This document shows positions 27,276 through 37,484 of a DNA stretch of 64,000 nt, one piece after another. How positions within the stretch are numbered: position 1 is the first letter of the stretch; the number at the start of each line of letters is the position of its first letter. A program made the translations under genes and the position numbers. Under the pieces are notes generated by a model. It was not told where the DNA came from. It saw nothing but the letters and a program-made list of their open reading frames with translations, and did no database searches. The DNA is from Bacillus sp. CHD6a (GTDB taxonomy: Bacteria; Bacillota; Bacilli; Bacillales; Bacillaceae_I), in contig NZ_LBMD01000006.1 in the NCBI RefSeq assembly GCF_001293645.1, positions 186,001 to 250,000 of the forward strand. The letters are read 5' to 3'.

Positions 27276-28478
27276 GTGCAAAAGTTATTTTACAAAGACC
27301 CATACATACAGACATTTACGTCAACGCTGGTAAGTCAATCACAAGACGAATCAGGAAAATGGTATGCCATATTAGACCAAACCGCCTTTTATCCTGAAGG
27401 CGGCGGACAACCTTATGACACAGGTGCCCTAAATGACCAGAATGTTCTAGAAGTACAAGAAATCAACGGAGAAATCAGGCATTACCTAGATAAGCCACTT
27501 CCTGAGACATCACAGCAAGTCAAAGGTAATGTTGATTGGGATCGACGATATGATCATATGCAGCAACACGCGGGACAGCACCTTTTATCTGCTGCATTTG
27601 AAGAGCTATTTCATTATAAAACCAGAAGTTTTCATCTGGGCAAGGAAGTGTGCACCATTGATCTGGATACTACCAAGTTGACAGATCAAGAGGTGATCGA
27701 GACGGAAACACTTGTAAATAAAATAATCCTAGAAAATCGTAAAATAGAGACCAAATGGGTCACAAAAGAAGAACTTTTAGACTACCCACTAAGAAAAGAG
27801 CTGTCAGTATCGGAAAATATCCGCCTAGTCATCATCCCAGATATTGACTATAGCGGCTGTGGAGGAACACACCCTCATTCAACGGGAGGAGTAGCTTCTC
27901 TTAAGATACTTGCTCTAGAAAAACAAAAGAACATGATTCGAGTGACCTTTGTTGCAGGAAATCGCGTCTTAAGACATCTTCATCAAAAACAACAGGTCGT
28001 TTCCGAATTATCTGCGCTATTAAATGCTCCACCACATGGAATGGAAGAAGCGGTCAAAAGAATCTTGGAGCAAAGTAAAGAACAGGCAAAAGAACTAAAA
28101 GATATGAAAGAAAAGCTACTAGATTACGAAGCATCTGCTCTTTCTTCTAAAACGGAAGTAGTTTCAGGTCTCACAATATTAAAGTCTGTGCTTCTAAACA
28201 AGGAAATGGCCGAACTTCAAAGTATGGCACGTAAATTAGTTTCAGCTAAAGAGGAGATTAACGTGTTTCTTTTAGCTGAAAATAAAGGGAAGTTGCAATT
28301 TGTCGGGGCCAGAGGAAGCAGTTCTAATCTCGATATGAGATCTGTTGGCAAAAAAGTCTTTGGTTTCATCAATGGAAGAGGAGGAGGTAGAGAAGACTTC
28401 GTCCAAGGTGGTGGAGAAACGACACTGACAGGCGAAGAAGTGTTAGAAAAAATAACACATCTGTTATCAAACGATTAA
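27276..28478 (+). CDS. AlaX-type alanyl-tRNA editing protein with DHHA1 domain
   Basis: 400 residues; starts at GTG 27276 after GTGAGGAG. It resembles the editing half of alanyl-tRNA synthetase: the GGGQPYDTG loop near residue 46, zinc ligands HAGQH near 102-106 and CGGTH near 203-207, then a coiled coil (about 260-290) and a C-terminal DHHA1 domain (GGGREDFVQGGG). It should hydrolyse Ser- or Gly-tRNA(Ala) in trans. No aminoacylation domain is present. I do not recall a gene of this kind between ysxC and hemA in B. subtilis, so it may be a local insertion. Confidence 0.88.
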   Translation: MQKLFYKDPYIQTFTSTLVSQSQDESGKWYAILDQTAFYPEGGGQPYDTGALNDQNVLEVQEINGEIRHYLDKPLPETSQQVKGNVDWDRRYDHMQQHAGQHLLSAAFEELFHYKTRSFHLGKEVCTIDLDTTKLTDQEVIETETLVNKIILENRKIETKWVTKEELLDYPLRKELSVSENIRLVIIPDIDYSGCGGTHPHSTGGVASLKILALEKQKNMIRVTFVAGNRVLRHLHQKQQVVSELSALLNAPPHGMEEAVKRILEQSKEQAKELKDMKEKLLDYEASALSSKTEVVSGLTILKSVLLNKEMAELQSMARKLVSAKEEINVFLLAENKGKLQFVGARGSSSNLDMRSVGKKVFGFINGRGGGREDFVQGGGETTLTGEEVLEKITHLLSND

Positions 28479-28486
28479 AAAGTAGA

Positions 28487-28537
28487 ATAGATTTCATAGC
28501 TTAAATATGCAAGAGGCTATGGAATCTATTTTTTTGT
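28487..28537 (+). terminator. Terminator of the AlaX-type gene
   Basis: ATAGATTTCATAGC ... GGCTATGGAATCTAT followed by T7; the stem is imperfect but long. Confidence 0.85.
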
Positions 28538-28773
28538 TTTTTAAAATAATGAAAGTTTTCAAAAAAATGTTTATTAATTCGGAAAATCAGGGAATAGGAT
28601 GTACAAGGAGTAATTCAAAGCATACATACGATACATAGGTAGTGAGGGCTTCTGAAGTTGGAATTTACTGAATTGTTAACAAATATGATTTTAAAGCTTA
28701 TTTGTGGTAGTTTTCCGTAATTGTTAACATAAAAGGGAGACGAAAAAATGGACACTAAGGGGGATTTTGGAAA

Positions 28774-29559
28774 TTGAAAAAAAGGGTATTGTTAGTCACG
28801 CTATTTGTGCTGTCTACGATTCTAGCTGCTTGCGGCGGAAAAGTGACAACAAGTGAAGGGTATGAGTTAGTAAAAGAAGGGATATTCATTTTTGCTGCTT
28901 CAGGAGAATTTGCGCCATTCAGTGTTACGGATGGAAATGGAGAAATGACCGGTTTTGATATCGAAGTCGGAGAAGCCATCGCTGCTGAGCTGGGTCTTAA
29001 ACCAGATCAGGAAAAGTACACATTTGCGAGTATTGTTGAAGGAGTAAAAAGCGGACGTTTTGATGCCGCAGTAGCAAGTCATACCATTACAGAGGAAAGA
29101 TTGAAGGAAGTAGATTTTTCTACGCCTTACTATTATTCAGGTGCTCAGATTTTTGTAAGACCTGACAGCGACATCCAAACTTTAGCGGACCTGGAAGGTA
29201 AAGAAATCGCAGTTTCCAGAGGGTCTACTTATGCAGACCTTGTAAGCGATATCTCAGACAACATTCAAAATTATGATAGCGATGTAGTTGCCTTAGAGGC
29301 ATTGAACAATGGCCGTCATGATGCGGTGGTAACAGACTTTGTAACTGGCCGTGAAGCGATTGGATCCGGCATGGAGTTAGAAGGCCGTGAACTATTAGAG
29401 CGCAGTGAACAGGCAGTGGGAGTTGCAAAGGGTAATGAAGCACTTCTTGAAGCCATCAATGATGCATTAGAAACATTACGAGAAAACGGAAAGCTAAAGG
29501 AAATAAGTGAAAAGTATTTTGGAGAAGACATCACTACAGACCCGGATGCGCAAGAATAA
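28774..29559 (+). CDS. Amino-acid ABC transporter substrate-binding lipoprotein (family 3)
   Basis: 261 residues from TTG 28774, ten bases after AAGGGGG. Lipoprotein signal peptide with lipobox LAAC (Cys near residue 20). The body is a family-3 solute-binding fold: GEFAPFSVTDGNGEMTGFDI near 47-66, an IVEGVKSGRFDAAVA block, and a C-terminal KLKEISEKYFGEDI. This class binds polar amino acids; cystine or glutamine/arginine are possible but cannot be told apart here. Permease and ATPase follow. Confidence 0.9.
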   Translation: MKKRVLLVTLFVLSTILAACGGKVTTSEGYELVKEGIFIFAASGEFAPFSVTDGNGEMTGFDIEVGEAIAAELGLKPDQEKYTFASIVEGVKSGRFDAAVASHTITEERLKEVDFSTPYYYSGAQIFVRPDSDIQTLADLEGKEIAVSRGSTYADLVSDISDNIQNYDSDVVALEALNNGRHDAVVTDFVTGREAIGSGMELEGRELLERSEQAVGVAKGNEALLEAINDALETLRENGKLKEISEKYFGEDITTDPDAQE

Positions 29560-29597
29560 CGAGCTGACCTTCAGCTGACCATAAAATCCAGTTAAAA

Positions 29598-29630
29598 ATG
29601 TGTGGTGTTCATTCACCACACATTTTTTAT
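29598..29630 (+). terminator. Terminator between substrate-binding protein and permease genes
   Basis: AATGTGTGGTG-TTCATT-CACCACACATTTTTTAT. Placed inside the transporter operon, it should lower expression of the permease and ATPase relative to the binding protein, a common arrangement. Confidence 0.88.
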
Positions 29631-29675
29631 CAGCGGCGCTCAATAGTAACAAAAAGGAATAATAAAAAGTTTTAT

Positions 29676-29808
29676 AGCTGTTGATTGGAGCAAAAGGCGT
29701 AGACTCCTGCGGGGGAGAAGCGACAATGTTGAGACCCCGCAACGAAGTGAGGAGGCTCAAGGTCGCCCTGCGGAAAGCGAAGCCGTTTGCGGAAATCAAC
29801 AGAGGAGT
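29676..29808 (+). repeat. Dispersed intergenic repeat inside the ABC transporter operon
   Basis: AGCTGTTGATTGGAGCAAAA at the left, GCGGAAATCAACAGAGG at the right, with GTAGACTCCTGCGGGGGAGA, GAGACCCCGCAACGAAGTGA and GGAGGCTCAAGGTCGCCC inside. It stands between the internal terminator and the permease ribosome site. Confidence 0.88.
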
Positions 29809-29844
29809 TACACGAATTATAAAAATAAGGAGAGTGAAACCGGC

Positions 29845-30507
29845 ATGCCCAGTTTTTTGCACTTTTTTGAAGTATTTATGAATACATACGATATGTTTTT
29901 CAAAGGGATGATAAGAACCCTTCAAATCACCGCGGTTTCCATTGCTATCGCGCTAATCATCGGGTTGTTTTTCGCTTTCTTAAAAATTTCAAAGATAAAA
30001 GTGTTAGAATGGATTGCTAATACTTATATATTCCTAATACGAGGGACACCGCTAATTGTGCAGATCTTTGTTTTTTACTTCGGGCTCGTCACGTTAGGAA
30101 TATCTCAATTCTGGTCTGTCACACTCGCTCTCGCCTTCCATAACGGTGCGTATATCGCAGAAATATTCCGTGGAAGCATCCAGTCCATAGACAAAGGACA
30201 GATGGAAGCAGGTAGATCACTCGGCATGACAGGAAATCTTACGATGAGAAGAATCATCTTGCCACAAGCATTCAGAAGAGCTTTACCGCCTCTTGGCAAC
30301 CAGTTCATTATCTGTCTAAAAGATTCCTCCCTTGCTGCATTTATCGGCTACTATGAGCTATTTAATGTTGCACAGACGCAAGGTGCGAACTCATATGACG
30401 TTATGACATATTTATTAGTCGTTTCTGTGTACTACTTGTTCCTTGTGGGATTGATTGGGATTGTTGTAAATCTATTAGAACGTAAATTCTCAGCAAGTGA
30501 AAGATAG
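29845..30507 (+). CDS. Amino-acid ABC transporter permease (HisM/GlnP type)
   Basis: 220 residues with about five membrane helices. The EAA loop, EAGRSLGMTGNLTMRRIILP (about residues 119-138), contacts the ATPase, and FLIRGTPLIVQIFVFYFGL is typical of polar amino-acid permeases. ATG 29845 follows AAGGAGAG at about 11 bases; ATG 29878 (MNTYDMFF) is a second choice. Ten bases before the ATPase gene. Confidence 0.92.
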   Translation: MPSFLHFFEVFMNTYDMFFKGMIRTLQITAVSIAIALIIGLFFAFLKISKIKVLEWIANTYIFLIRGTPLIVQIFVFYFGLVTLGISQFWSVTLALAFHNGAYIAEIFRGSIQSIDKGQMEAGRSLGMTGNLTMRRIILPQAFRRALPPLGNQFIICLKDSSLAAFIGYYELFNVAQTQGANSYDVMTYLLVVSVYYLFLVGLIGIVVNLLERKFSASER

Positions 30508-30517
30508 GAGGTAGGAC

Positions 30518-31249
30518 ATGAGCAATAAAATAGAAGTAAAAGACTTAAATAAATCTTTTGGGGACCTACATGTCCTTAAAGACATATCTTTGACAGTGAA
30601 AAACAAAGAAGTTGTGTGCCTAATTGGCGCTAGTGGGTCAGGAAAAAGTACTATTTTACGTTGTTTAAACTTTCTTGAATTAAAAGATAGCGGTTCTATT
30701 GTTATTGATGGAAATGAAGTAGATGTGAAAAAAGATAATCTGAACAAAGTTCGTCAAAAAGTCGGGATGGTATTTCAGCATTTTCACCTTTTCCCGCATA
30801 AAACAGTACTTCAAAATGTCATGGAAGCCCCTATCCAAGTGGATGGCCTAAAAAAGTCCGAAGCGAAAAAGAGAGCTTCCGACCTTCTTGCAAAAGTAGG
30901 ACTCTCTGATAAGGAAGATGTTTACCCAGAAAAACTCTCAGGAGGGCAAAAGCAACGTGTGGCGATTGCCCGTGCCCTTGCCATGAAACCGGATGTCATG
31001 CTCTTTGATGAACCAACATCCGCCCTTGATCCTGAGTTGGTAGGGGAAGTACTGAAAACTATGAAAGAACTCGCCGAAGAAGGAATGACCATGGTCGTCG
31101 TTACCCACGAAATGGGATTCGCCCAAGAAGTCGCTGACCGTGTCATCTACATGCACGACGGCAAAATCGTCGAAGAAGGTCCCCCACAGGACCTCTTCAA
31201 CAATCCCAAAAACCAACGAACAAGAGATTTCCTAGAAGCCGTTTTATAA
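30518..31249 (+). CDS. Amino-acid ABC transporter ATP-binding protein (GlnQ/TcyC type)
   Basis: 243 residues. Walker [11 protein letters not shown]-loop [10 protein letters not shown], signature [16 protein letters not shown], Walker [15 protein letters not shown] and H-loop VVTHEMGFA. Drives import of an amino acid by the preceding permease and lipoprotein. RBS GGAGGTAGG. The last gene of the cluster; two dispersed repeats follow and no clear terminator is seen. Confidence 0.95.
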   Translation: MSNKIEVKDLNKSFGDLHVLKDISLTVKNKEVVCLIGASGSGKSTILRCLNFLELKDSGSIVIDGNEVDVKKDNLNKVRQKVGMVFQHFHLFPHKTVLQNVMEAPIQVDGLKKSEAKKRASDLLAKVGLSDKEDVYPEKLSGGQKQRVAIARALAMKPDVMLFDEPTSALDPELVGEVLKTMKELAEEGMTMVVVTHEMGFAQEVADRVIYMHDGKIVEEGPPQDLFNNPKNQRTRDFLEAVL

Positions 31250-31275
31250 TGAGAAATCAATTGAGAGATACAGAT

Positions 31276-31408
31276 TCCCCCTGTTTTCTGGAGTGCAAGT
31301 GTGAGACTCCTGAGGGAGATAGCGGTAGGTTGAGACCCCGCAACGAAGTGAGGAGGCTCAAGCACCGCCCCTAGGAAAGCGAACACCTGGAACGCAAGAA
31401 AACAGGGA
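31276..31408 (+). repeat. Dispersed intergenic repeat, second subfamily
   Basis: Ends CCCCCTGTTTTCTGGAGTGC and GCAAGAAAACAGGGAG; inner AAGTGTGAGACTCC pairs loosely with GCGAACACCTGGAACG; core GAGGGAGATAGCGGTAGG and GAGACCCCGCAACGAAGTGA. Closest to the copy at 11068-11208. Confidence 0.88.
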
Positions 31409-31425
31409 GTACAGGGATGATTTTT

Positions 31426-31526
31426 AGCTGTTGATTGGAGCAAAAGGCGAAGACTCCTGAGGGAGATAGCGCTAGGTGGAGACCCCGCAGGCATAGCCGA
31501 GGAGGCTTCAACAGCGGCGTCTAAAC
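31426..31526 (+). repeat. Dispersed intergenic repeat with internal deletion
   Basis: Left part is canonical (AGCTGTTGATTGGAGCAAAA through CGCAGGCATAGCCGAGGAGG), but about 40 bases before the right end are missing, so GGAGGCTT joins directly to CAACAGCGGCGTCTAAAC. Lies 17 bases after the previous copy, giving a tandem pair of two subfamilies. Confidence 0.85.
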
Positions 31527-31585
31527 AACAACCCGAAAAAGACCTACAACAACGGACTAACACTCCATTGCTTGTAGGTCATCCT

Positions 31586-32068
31586 TTATTTCTTCTTAAA
31601 CACAAAAAACGCACCAATCAAAATCAACAAAACCGGCCAAAAAGTATGTAAACTAGCAACTCCCGTCTCTACCACACCTAGCATCTCCATAAACGTATCA
31701 TAAAAAAGAAAGAAACTAGCAAGAATACACAACAAGACTCCCTCAAACATCCCGCCCTTCGTCTTCTGTGAGCGAAGAATAAAACCAATGCCAATAATCA
31801 AAATGATAACAGCAAAGTGATCGGGCCAAACATCTACCTTATCCTTAAGCTGAAAATGCAATCCGCTTCCAAGCAAAACAAATCCAGGAAGGATGTTTGG
31901 ATAATCACTCTGTTTATAGGCTTGTAATAAAAGTGCAATTCCTGTAATAACGAGGATGGTGGACCAGTGCAGCATCCCTTCCCACAACACTATGTTTAAT
32001 TGTTGTAACAGGAAATATGAACCAAATAATAATAAAAGCAAACCAGGCAGAAAGCTATTTTTCTTCAT
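31586..32068 (-). CDS. LiaF/LiaI-like transmembrane protein
   Basis: 160 residues with about six short hydrophobic helices in pairs: SFLPGLLLLLFGSYFLLQQL, WSTILVITGIALLLQAY, ILPGFVLLGSGLHF, FAVIILIIGIGFIL, GVLLCILASFFLFYDTF and FWPVLLILIGAFFVFKKK. The repeated (F/W)P-G(I/L)-L pattern is that of the LiaI-LiaF-like/DUF5668 membrane region, here without the soluble LiaF C-terminal domain. RBS AAGGAGGAAAAT on the minus strand. Role unknown. Confidence 0.75.
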   Translation of the reverse strand: MKKNSFLPGLLLLLFGSYFLLQQLNIVLWEGMLHWSTILVITGIALLLQAYKQSDYPNILPGFVLLGSGLHFQLKDKVDVWPDHFAVIILIIGIGFILRSQKTKGGMFEGVLLCILASFFLFYDTFMEMLGVVETGVASLHTFWPVLLILIGAFFVFKKK

Positions 32069-32267
32069 ATTTTCCTCCTTGAGATTGAGGCTGAAACCTT
32101 GATTCTACAATGAAATTCTGTTAATGTACAAGTTGGTGAATAAAAGAATTGTAATGTCTGTAATATATAACTAAGAGAAATCATGAAAACGGTGTATTTT
32201 CATGATTCTAATTACTGAATTGGAAACTATTTGTTCACATTTTAACAAATGTATCTAGCATTAGTCA

Positions 32268-32276
32268 TGTTATAAT
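32268..32276 (+). promoter_or_regulatory. Extended -10 element of the hemA promoter
   Basis: TGTTATAAT, an extended -10, about 43 bases before the hemA start. The -35 region is weak (near 32248). In B. subtilis hemA is also under PerR, but I see only a poor match to a PerR box here. Confidence 0.5.
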
Positions 32277-32318
32277 TTTAGTAGATGATATTATTTTTTT
32301 GTGGGGGTGTACGAACAA

Positions 32319-33689
32319 GTGCATATCATAGTAGTCGGTGTTAATTATAAAACGGCCCCTGTTGAAATACGTGAAAAACTAACATTTAATCCAGCTGATC
32401 TGAATAAGGCAATGATGGCTCTAAAGGACCAGAAGTCCATTTTAGAAAATATCATTGTTTCTACCTGCAACAGAACGGAAGTCTATGCAGTAGTTGATCA
32501 GTTGCATACTGGACGTTATTATATTAAAGCTTTCCTTGCAGACTGGTTCGGTTTAGACAAGGAAGAGTTTTCTCCTTACTTGAACATTTATGAAAATGAC
32601 GGGGCGATGGAGCATTTGTACCGGGTTTCCTGTGGATTAGATTCCATGGTGCTTGGGGAAACACAAATCCTTGGTCAGATCCGCACAAGTTTTCTTGCCG
32701 CACAAGAATATAAAACGGTCGGAACCATTTTTAATCAATTATTTAAACAAGCTATCACTTTAGCGAAACGTGCGCATTCCGAAACAGATATCGGTTCCAA
32801 TGCCGTTTCAGTAAGCTATGCAGCGGTGGAGCTTGCCAAAAAGATTTTCGGGGATTTAAAGAACAAGCATGTACTAATTTTAGGCGCAGGGAAAATGGGA
32901 GAACTCGCCGTCCAGAATCTTCACAGCAACGGGGTAGAAAAAGTTACGGTCATCAACCGTACCTTGGAAAAAGCAACAAACCTGGCGAATCGTTTCGCAG
33001 GCCAGGCAAAGTCCATGCAGGAGCTTTCCTGTGCGTTGGTAGAAGCGGATATTCTTATCTCTTCTACCGGTGCCAAAGACTATGTTTTAACTAAAGACGA
33101 TATGACCTATGTCGAGCGAATGAGAAAAGGCCGTCCACTCTTTATGGTGGATATTGCGGTTCCACGGGATTTAGACCCGGAATTGGATAAGTTAGAGAGC
33201 GTCTTCTTATACGATATTGACGATCTTGAAGGAATAGTCAATGCCAATTTAGCAGAACGCAAGAAAGCGGCAGAAGAGATTGAACTGTTCATTGAAGAGG
33301 AGATTGTGGAGTTTAAACACTGGTTGAACACACTTGGTGTGGTTCCGGTCATTTCCGCATTACGTCAAAAGGCGCTGGATATTCAATCCGAAACGATGCA
33401 AAGTATCCAACGAAAACTTCCTCATCTTTCCGAGCGTGAGATTAAGGTCTTAAATAAACATACGAAAAGCATCATCAATCAGATGTTACGCGACCCGATT
33501 TTACGTGCTAAAGAACTTTCAGCCGAATCTGACGCTAAAGAATCTCTAGAACTGTTCACTAAAATCTTTAATATCGAAGAGGCGGTTCAGCAAGAAGTTC
33601 AAACACAGTATTATACTGTGAAAAAGGAGAAGAATTCTGCGGCTCCTGTAGGAATTCCGCTTCCTCAAGCTGCGACATACAGGTCGTAA
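32319..33689 (+). CDS. hemA: Glutamyl-tRNA reductase
   Basis: First committed step of heme synthesis: glutamyl-tRNA to glutamate-1-semialdehyde. I choose GTG 32319 ([20 protein letters not shown]), ten bases after GGGGGTG, giving 456 residues. Catalytic Cys50 is in [10 protein letters not shown]; the NADPH site is [16 protein letters not shown]; a C-terminal dimerisation helix domain follows. Heads the hemAXCDBL operon. Confidence 0.96.
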   Translation: MHIIVVGVNYKTAPVEIREKLTFNPADLNKAMMALKDQKSILENIIVSTCNRTEVYAVVDQLHTGRYYIKAFLADWFGLDKEEFSPYLNIYENDGAMEHLYRVSCGLDSMVLGETQILGQIRTSFLAAQEYKTVGTIFNQLFKQAITLAKRAHSETDIGSNAVSVSYAAVELAKKIFGDLKNKHVLILGAGKMGELAVQNLHSNGVEKVTVINRTLEKATNLANRFAGQAKSMQELSCALVEADILISSTGAKDYVLTKDDMTYVERMRKGRPLFMVDIAVPRDLDPELDKLESVFLYDIDDLEGIVNANLAERKKAAEEIELFIEEEIVEFKHWLNTLGVVPVISALRQKALDIQSETMQSIQRKLPHLSEREIKVLNKHTKSIINQMLRDPILRAKELSAESDAKESLELFTKIFNIEEAVQQEVQTQYYTVKKEKNSAAPVGIPLPQAATYRS

Positions 33690-33704
33690 GAGAGGCTGTT
33701 AACT

Positions 33705-34538
33705 ATGCTAGAGATGACAATCGCAAGGCTATACGAATTAACGATTCTTCTTTATGCCTTAAGCGTGCTCTTATATTTTATTGATTTTCTTCAACATAAC
33801 CAGAAGGCAAATAAAACAGCCTTCTGGTTACTTGCAATTGTATGGGTATTGCAAACGGTTTTCTTATTTTTACGAATGCTTGATACCGGCAGATTCCCAA
33901 TTTTAACGCTTTATGAGGGGATGTATTTCTATACGTGGGTATTAATTACCTTTTCTCTCATCATTAACAGAATCTTACGGGTTGATTTTATTGTGTTCTT
34001 TACAAATGTCATAGGATTCTTGGTATTGGCATTGCACACGTTCACACCAGTTCAGCATGAATCCCAAGTGGTAGCGCAAGCTCTAGTTTCCGAGTTGCTC
34101 ATTATTCACATTACAATGGCAATCCTGTCTTATGGTGCCTTTTCCATTTCTTTCGTATTTTCCTTGTTATATGTCATTCAATATCGATTGTTAAAGGAGA
34201 AAAAGTGGGGCAAACGGTTATTGCGTATTCAGGATTTGGCGAAACTTGATCATATGTCCTATGTTTTGAATGTAATTGGAGTGCCGATGCTCTTGCTTTC
34301 GTTAATATTAGGTAGCATTTGGGCGTCTGTAAAATTGACCGAATTTCAATGGTATGACATGAAAGTGATAGGCTCTTTCATTGTCATCACTGCATACAGT
34401 TATTATTTTTATCAAAGACTTGCCAAAGGAATAAGTGGGAAGGGTATAGCAAACTGGAATATTGCTGCGTTTTTAGTCGTTCTCATTAACTTTTTCCTGT
34501 TTGGCAGATTATCAAATTTTCATTTTTGGATCTTATAG
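33705..34538 (+). CDS. hemX: HemX, CcsA-like membrane protein
   Basis: 277 residues with about eight membrane helices and no soluble domain. In B. subtilis the homologue HemX lowers the amount of HemA. The fold is that of the cytochrome c assembly (CcsA/ResC) family. It lies between hemA and hemC, which is diagnostic. ATG 33705 comes after a modest GAGAGG site; an in-frame ATG at 33714 is an alternative. Confidence 0.93.
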   Translation: MLEMTIARLYELTILLYALSVLLYFIDFLQHNQKANKTAFWLLAIVWVLQTVFLFLRMLDTGRFPILTLYEGMYFYTWVLITFSLIINRILRVDFIVFFTNVIGFLVLALHTFTPVQHESQVVAQALVSELLIIHITMAILSYGAFSISFVFSLLYVIQYRLLKEKKWGKRLLRIQDLAKLDHMSYVLNVIGVPMLLLSLILGSIWASVKLTEFQWYDMKVIGSFIVITAYSYYFYQRLAKGISGKGIANWNIAAFLVVLINFFLFGRLSNFHFWIL

Positions 34539-34569
34539 GAATCCCATCGGCTTTGGGTAAGGAGGAAAT

Positions 34570-35502
34570 ATGAGAAAAATAATTGTAGGTTCTAGAAGAA
34601 GTAAGCTTGCTTTAACCCAAACGAACTGGGTCATCGACCAACTGAAGGCATTAGGTGCGCCTTTTAGTTTTGAAGTAAAAGAAATTGTCACAAAGGGAGA
34701 TCAAATCCTGGATGTTACTTTATCTAAAGTTGGTGGGAAAGGCCTTTTTGTAAAAGAGATTGAACAAGCGATGCTTGATAAAGAAATAGATATGGCCGTT
34801 CACAGCATGAAAGATATGCCGGCAGTACTACCAGAAGGCTTGATGATTGGGTGCATTCCTTTCCGTGAAGATCACAGAGATGCATTCATTTCTAAGGATC
34901 ATGTAAAATTTGCTGATCTGCCAAGTGGCTCTATTGTGGGGACTAGTAGCCTGCGACGTGGAGCACAGTTGCTAGCTAAACGTCCGGATCTTGAAATTAA
35001 ATGGATTCGTGGAAATATTGACACAAGACTCGCTAAGCTTCAAAACGAAAACTATGATGCCATTATTTTAGCTGCAGCAGGCCTTTCGAGAATGGGTTGG
35101 TCAAAAGATGTTGTAACGGAATTCCTGGATGAAGATCTATGCTTGCCAGCAGTTGGCCAAGGAGCTCTTTCCATTGAATGCCGTGAAGATGATGCAGAAT
35201 TGCTTGAAGTTTTAGCGTTATTCACGGATTCTGTGACACAAAAAGCAGTCACGGCAGAACGTGCTTTCCTTCACAAAATGGAAGGCGGATGCCAGGTGCC
35301 TATCGCTGGATATGCAACTGTGGGTCAGGATGAAACCATTACACTGACGGTATTAGTAGGTGCCCCGGATGGTTCTCTGCTATATAAAGAAAGAATTACA
35401 GGGACAGATGCAATGAAGGTCGGATTGGAAGCTGCCGAGAGTCTGACGGCACAGGGTGGAAAGAAATTAATCGATGATGTGAAAAAGGAGCTGGATCAGT
35501 AA
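34570..35502 (+). CDS. hemC: Porphobilinogen deaminase
   Basis: Joins four porphobilinogens into hydroxymethylbilane. 310 residues. Cys241 in EGGCQVPI carries the dipyrromethane cofactor; [26 protein letters not shown] and [11 protein letters not shown] are conserved active-site blocks. RBS AAGGAGG. The stop TAA shares its last base with the hemD ATG. Confidence 0.98.
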   Translation: MRKIIVGSRRSKLALTQTNWVIDQLKALGAPFSFEVKEIVTKGDQILDVTLSKVGGKGLFVKEIEQAMLDKEIDMAVHSMKDMPAVLPEGLMIGCIPFREDHRDAFISKDHVKFADLPSGSIVGTSSLRRGAQLLAKRPDLEIKWIRGNIDTRLAKLQNENYDAIILAAAGLSRMGWSKDVVTEFLDEDLCLPAVGQGALSIECREDDAELLEVLALFTDSVTQKAVTAERAFLHKMEGGCQVPIAGYATVGQDETITLTVLVGAPDGSLLYKERITGTDAMKVGLEAAESLTAQGGKKLIDDVKKELDQ

Positions 35503-36248
35503 TGGATCGTACTTTGCCTTTAGCCGATAAACGCATTCTTATTACAAGAAGCAAAGAGCAGGCAAGGTACTTTTCCAAGCAGATTCAGTCACTCGGAGGG
35601 ACCTCGCTTGAAGTCCCTCTTATTCAATTTCAACAGGTTTCGAATTACGAAAGTGTCGCTGCCGATATTAAGGCAAACATAGCAGACTATGAGTGGATTG
35701 TATTTACGAGTGTAAACGGTGTGAACTATTTCTTTGAACTCTATCAAGGTCATTTGCCAAACAAGATTGCAGTGGTCGGAGCGAAAACAAAACAAGCAAT
35801 GGAAGCGCTTGGATATAAAGTGGACCTTGTACCAAATAGGTTTTCTGCAGAAGATTTGGTAGATAGTTTTGCAAAAGAGACAATCAGTTCGATTTTACTT
35901 GTTCAAGGCAATCTCGCTCGGCCCCTTTTACGTGAAGAACTTAGTAGAATAGGGTACAATGTTAAGCAGATAGTTGTCTATGAAAACATGATTCGAGTGC
36001 CAGAGGAAAAGGAATGGAAATGGCTGAAAGAGGGAAGAGTTGACCTATACACATTTACTAGCCCTTCAACTGTGCATAACTATATGGAACTTTTCGGGCT
36101 GCCAAAAGGTCCGGTGGCAACCATTGGCCCAATAACGAGAAATGCTGCAGAAAAAGCTGGAATTAATGTGGCAATCAGTCCATCTGAGTATACAATGGAC
36201 GGTCTCTTAGAAGAGATCGTGCAATATTTTAAAAGGGAGGATACATAA
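35502..36248 (+). CDS. hemD: Uroporphyrinogen-III synthase
   Basis: Closes and flips ring D of hydroxymethylbilane. 248 residues. As usual for this poorly conserved enzyme, only a few motifs are clear: [17 protein letters not shown] at the N-terminus, [18 protein letters not shown], and [18 protein letters not shown] with [15 protein letters not shown] in the second half. One-base overlap with hemC and two bases before hemB show tight coupling. Confidence 0.95.
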   Translation: MDRTLPLADKRILITRSKEQARYFSKQIQSLGGTSLEVPLIQFQQVSNYESVAADIKANIADYEWIVFTSVNGVNYFFELYQGHLPNKIAVVGAKTKQAMEALGYKVDLVPNRFSAEDLVDSFAKETISSILLVQGNLARPLLREELSRIGYNVKQIVVYENMIRVPEEKEWKWLKEGRVDLYTFTSPSTVHNYMELFGLPKGPVATIGPITRNAAEKAGINVAISPSEYTMDGLLEEIVQYFKREDT

Positions 36249-36249
36249 T

Positions 36250-37230
36250 ATGAAAGACTTGCAATTTACTCGTCATCGCAGATTACGAAATTCAGATAAC
36301 ATGCGCTCATTGGTGCGTGAAACATATCTACATAAGGAAGACTTTATCTACCCAATTTTTGTAGTGGAAGGGGAAAATATCAAGAAGGAAGTTCCTTCCA
36401 TGCCTGGCGTGTACCACCTGTCCTTGGATCTGTTAAATGCGGAAATGGCGGAAGTTATGGATCTAGGAATCAAATCAGTTATTGTGTTCGGTGTGCCGAA
36501 AGAAAAAGATGAAGTGGGAACGCAAGCCTACCATGACCATGGCATTGTGCAGCAGGCAATCTCCCAAATTAAAGAAAGCTTCCCAGCGCTTGTAGTTATT
36601 GCAGATACATGTCTGTGCCAATATACGTCCCACGGTCACTGCGGGATTGTGGAAGAGGGTCGGATTTTAAATGATCCAACACTTGACCTGTTGGCGCGCA
36701 CAGCTGTCAGCCAAGCACGTGCCGGCGCGGACATCATTGCTCCTTCAAACATGATGGACGGATTTGTTGCGGCAATCCGTGCAGGGTTGGATGAGAACGG
36801 CTTTGAAGATGTACCGATCATGTCCTATGCTGTAAAATACTCGTCCGCTTTCTATGGTCCATTCCGTGATGCAGCACACAGCTCCCCTCAATTCGGAGAC
36901 AGAAAAACGTATCAAATGGACCCTGCAAATCGCCAAGAAGCACTTCGTGAAGCAGAGTCTGACATGCTAGAAGGAGCGGACTTCCTAATTGTGAAACCTG
37001 CCATGGCATACTTAGACATCATCCGTGATGTGAAAAATAACTTCAATGTTCCTGTCGTAGCCTATAATGTGAGTGGCGAATACTCCATGATCAAAGCGGC
37101 AGCCATGAACGGATGGATCAACGAACGAGAAGTAGTGATGGAAAAACTAATAGGCATGAAGCGTGCCGGTGTAGACCTCATCATCACCTACTACGCAAAA
37201 GACGTGGCGCGTTGGTTGGATGAGAAGTAA
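36250..37230 (+). CDS. hemB: Delta-aminolevulinic acid dehydratase
   Basis: Condenses two 5-aminolevulinates into porphobilinogen. 326 residues. Zinc cysteines are in [13 protein letters not shown]; the two Schiff-base lysines are in [17 protein letters not shown] and [22 protein letters not shown]. Fifth gene of the operon; a dispersed repeat separates it from hemL. Confidence 0.98.
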   Translation: MKDLQFTRHRRLRNSDNMRSLVRETYLHKEDFIYPIFVVEGENIKKEVPSMPGVYHLSLDLLNAEMAEVMDLGIKSVIVFGVPKEKDEVGTQAYHDHGIVQQAISQIKESFPALVVIADTCLCQYTSHGHCGIVEEGRILNDPTLDLLARTAVSQARAGADIIAPSNMMDGFVAAIRAGLDENGFEDVPIMSYAVKYSSAFYGPFRDAAHSSPQFGDRKTYQMDPANRQEALREAESDMLEGADFLIVKPAMAYLDIIRDVKNNFNVPVVAYNVSGEYSMIKAAAMNGWINEREVVMEKLIGMKRAGVDLIITYYAKDVARWLDEK

Positions 37231-37251
37231 TAACCTGATTTACTAGGATGA

Positions 37252-37434
37252 GTGGATTGGAGCGGAAGGCACTTGACTCCTCGAAAATGCCTACGCATTT
37301 TCTTCGTGCGATGTCTTGCTGTCGAAGCATTCCTTGTCCTGCGGAAAGAAGGGACAGGGATGACCCCGCAGGCGCAGCCGAGGAGGCTTCTGGACCGCCC
37401 GCGTAAAGCAAGTGCCTGCAGCGAAAAGGAACGG
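37252..37434 (+). repeat. Dispersed intergenic repeat with 56-bp insert, between hemB and hemL
   Basis: GGATTGGAGCGGAAGGC starts it and CCTGCAGCGAAAAGGAACGG ends it. The core GACTCCT is interrupted at 37282-37337 by a segment almost identical to the one in the 21958-22150 copy (hairpin GAAAATGC-CTAC-GCATTTTC), again with CCT on each side. It sits within the hem operon. Confidence 0.85.
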
Positions 37435-37484
37435 TTAAGTTTAAGTTGTAATCCATTTCAGTTAAAAGAAAGGATGATAGAAGA

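Noticed and set aside
29681-29881. 66-codon ORF before the permease gene
   Set aside because: Formed by a dispersed repeat copy; the permease has its own ribosome site downstream.
32240-32300. PerR box at the hemA promoter
   Set aside because: TTATAATTTTAGTAG matches only half of the palindromic consensus; too weak to list.
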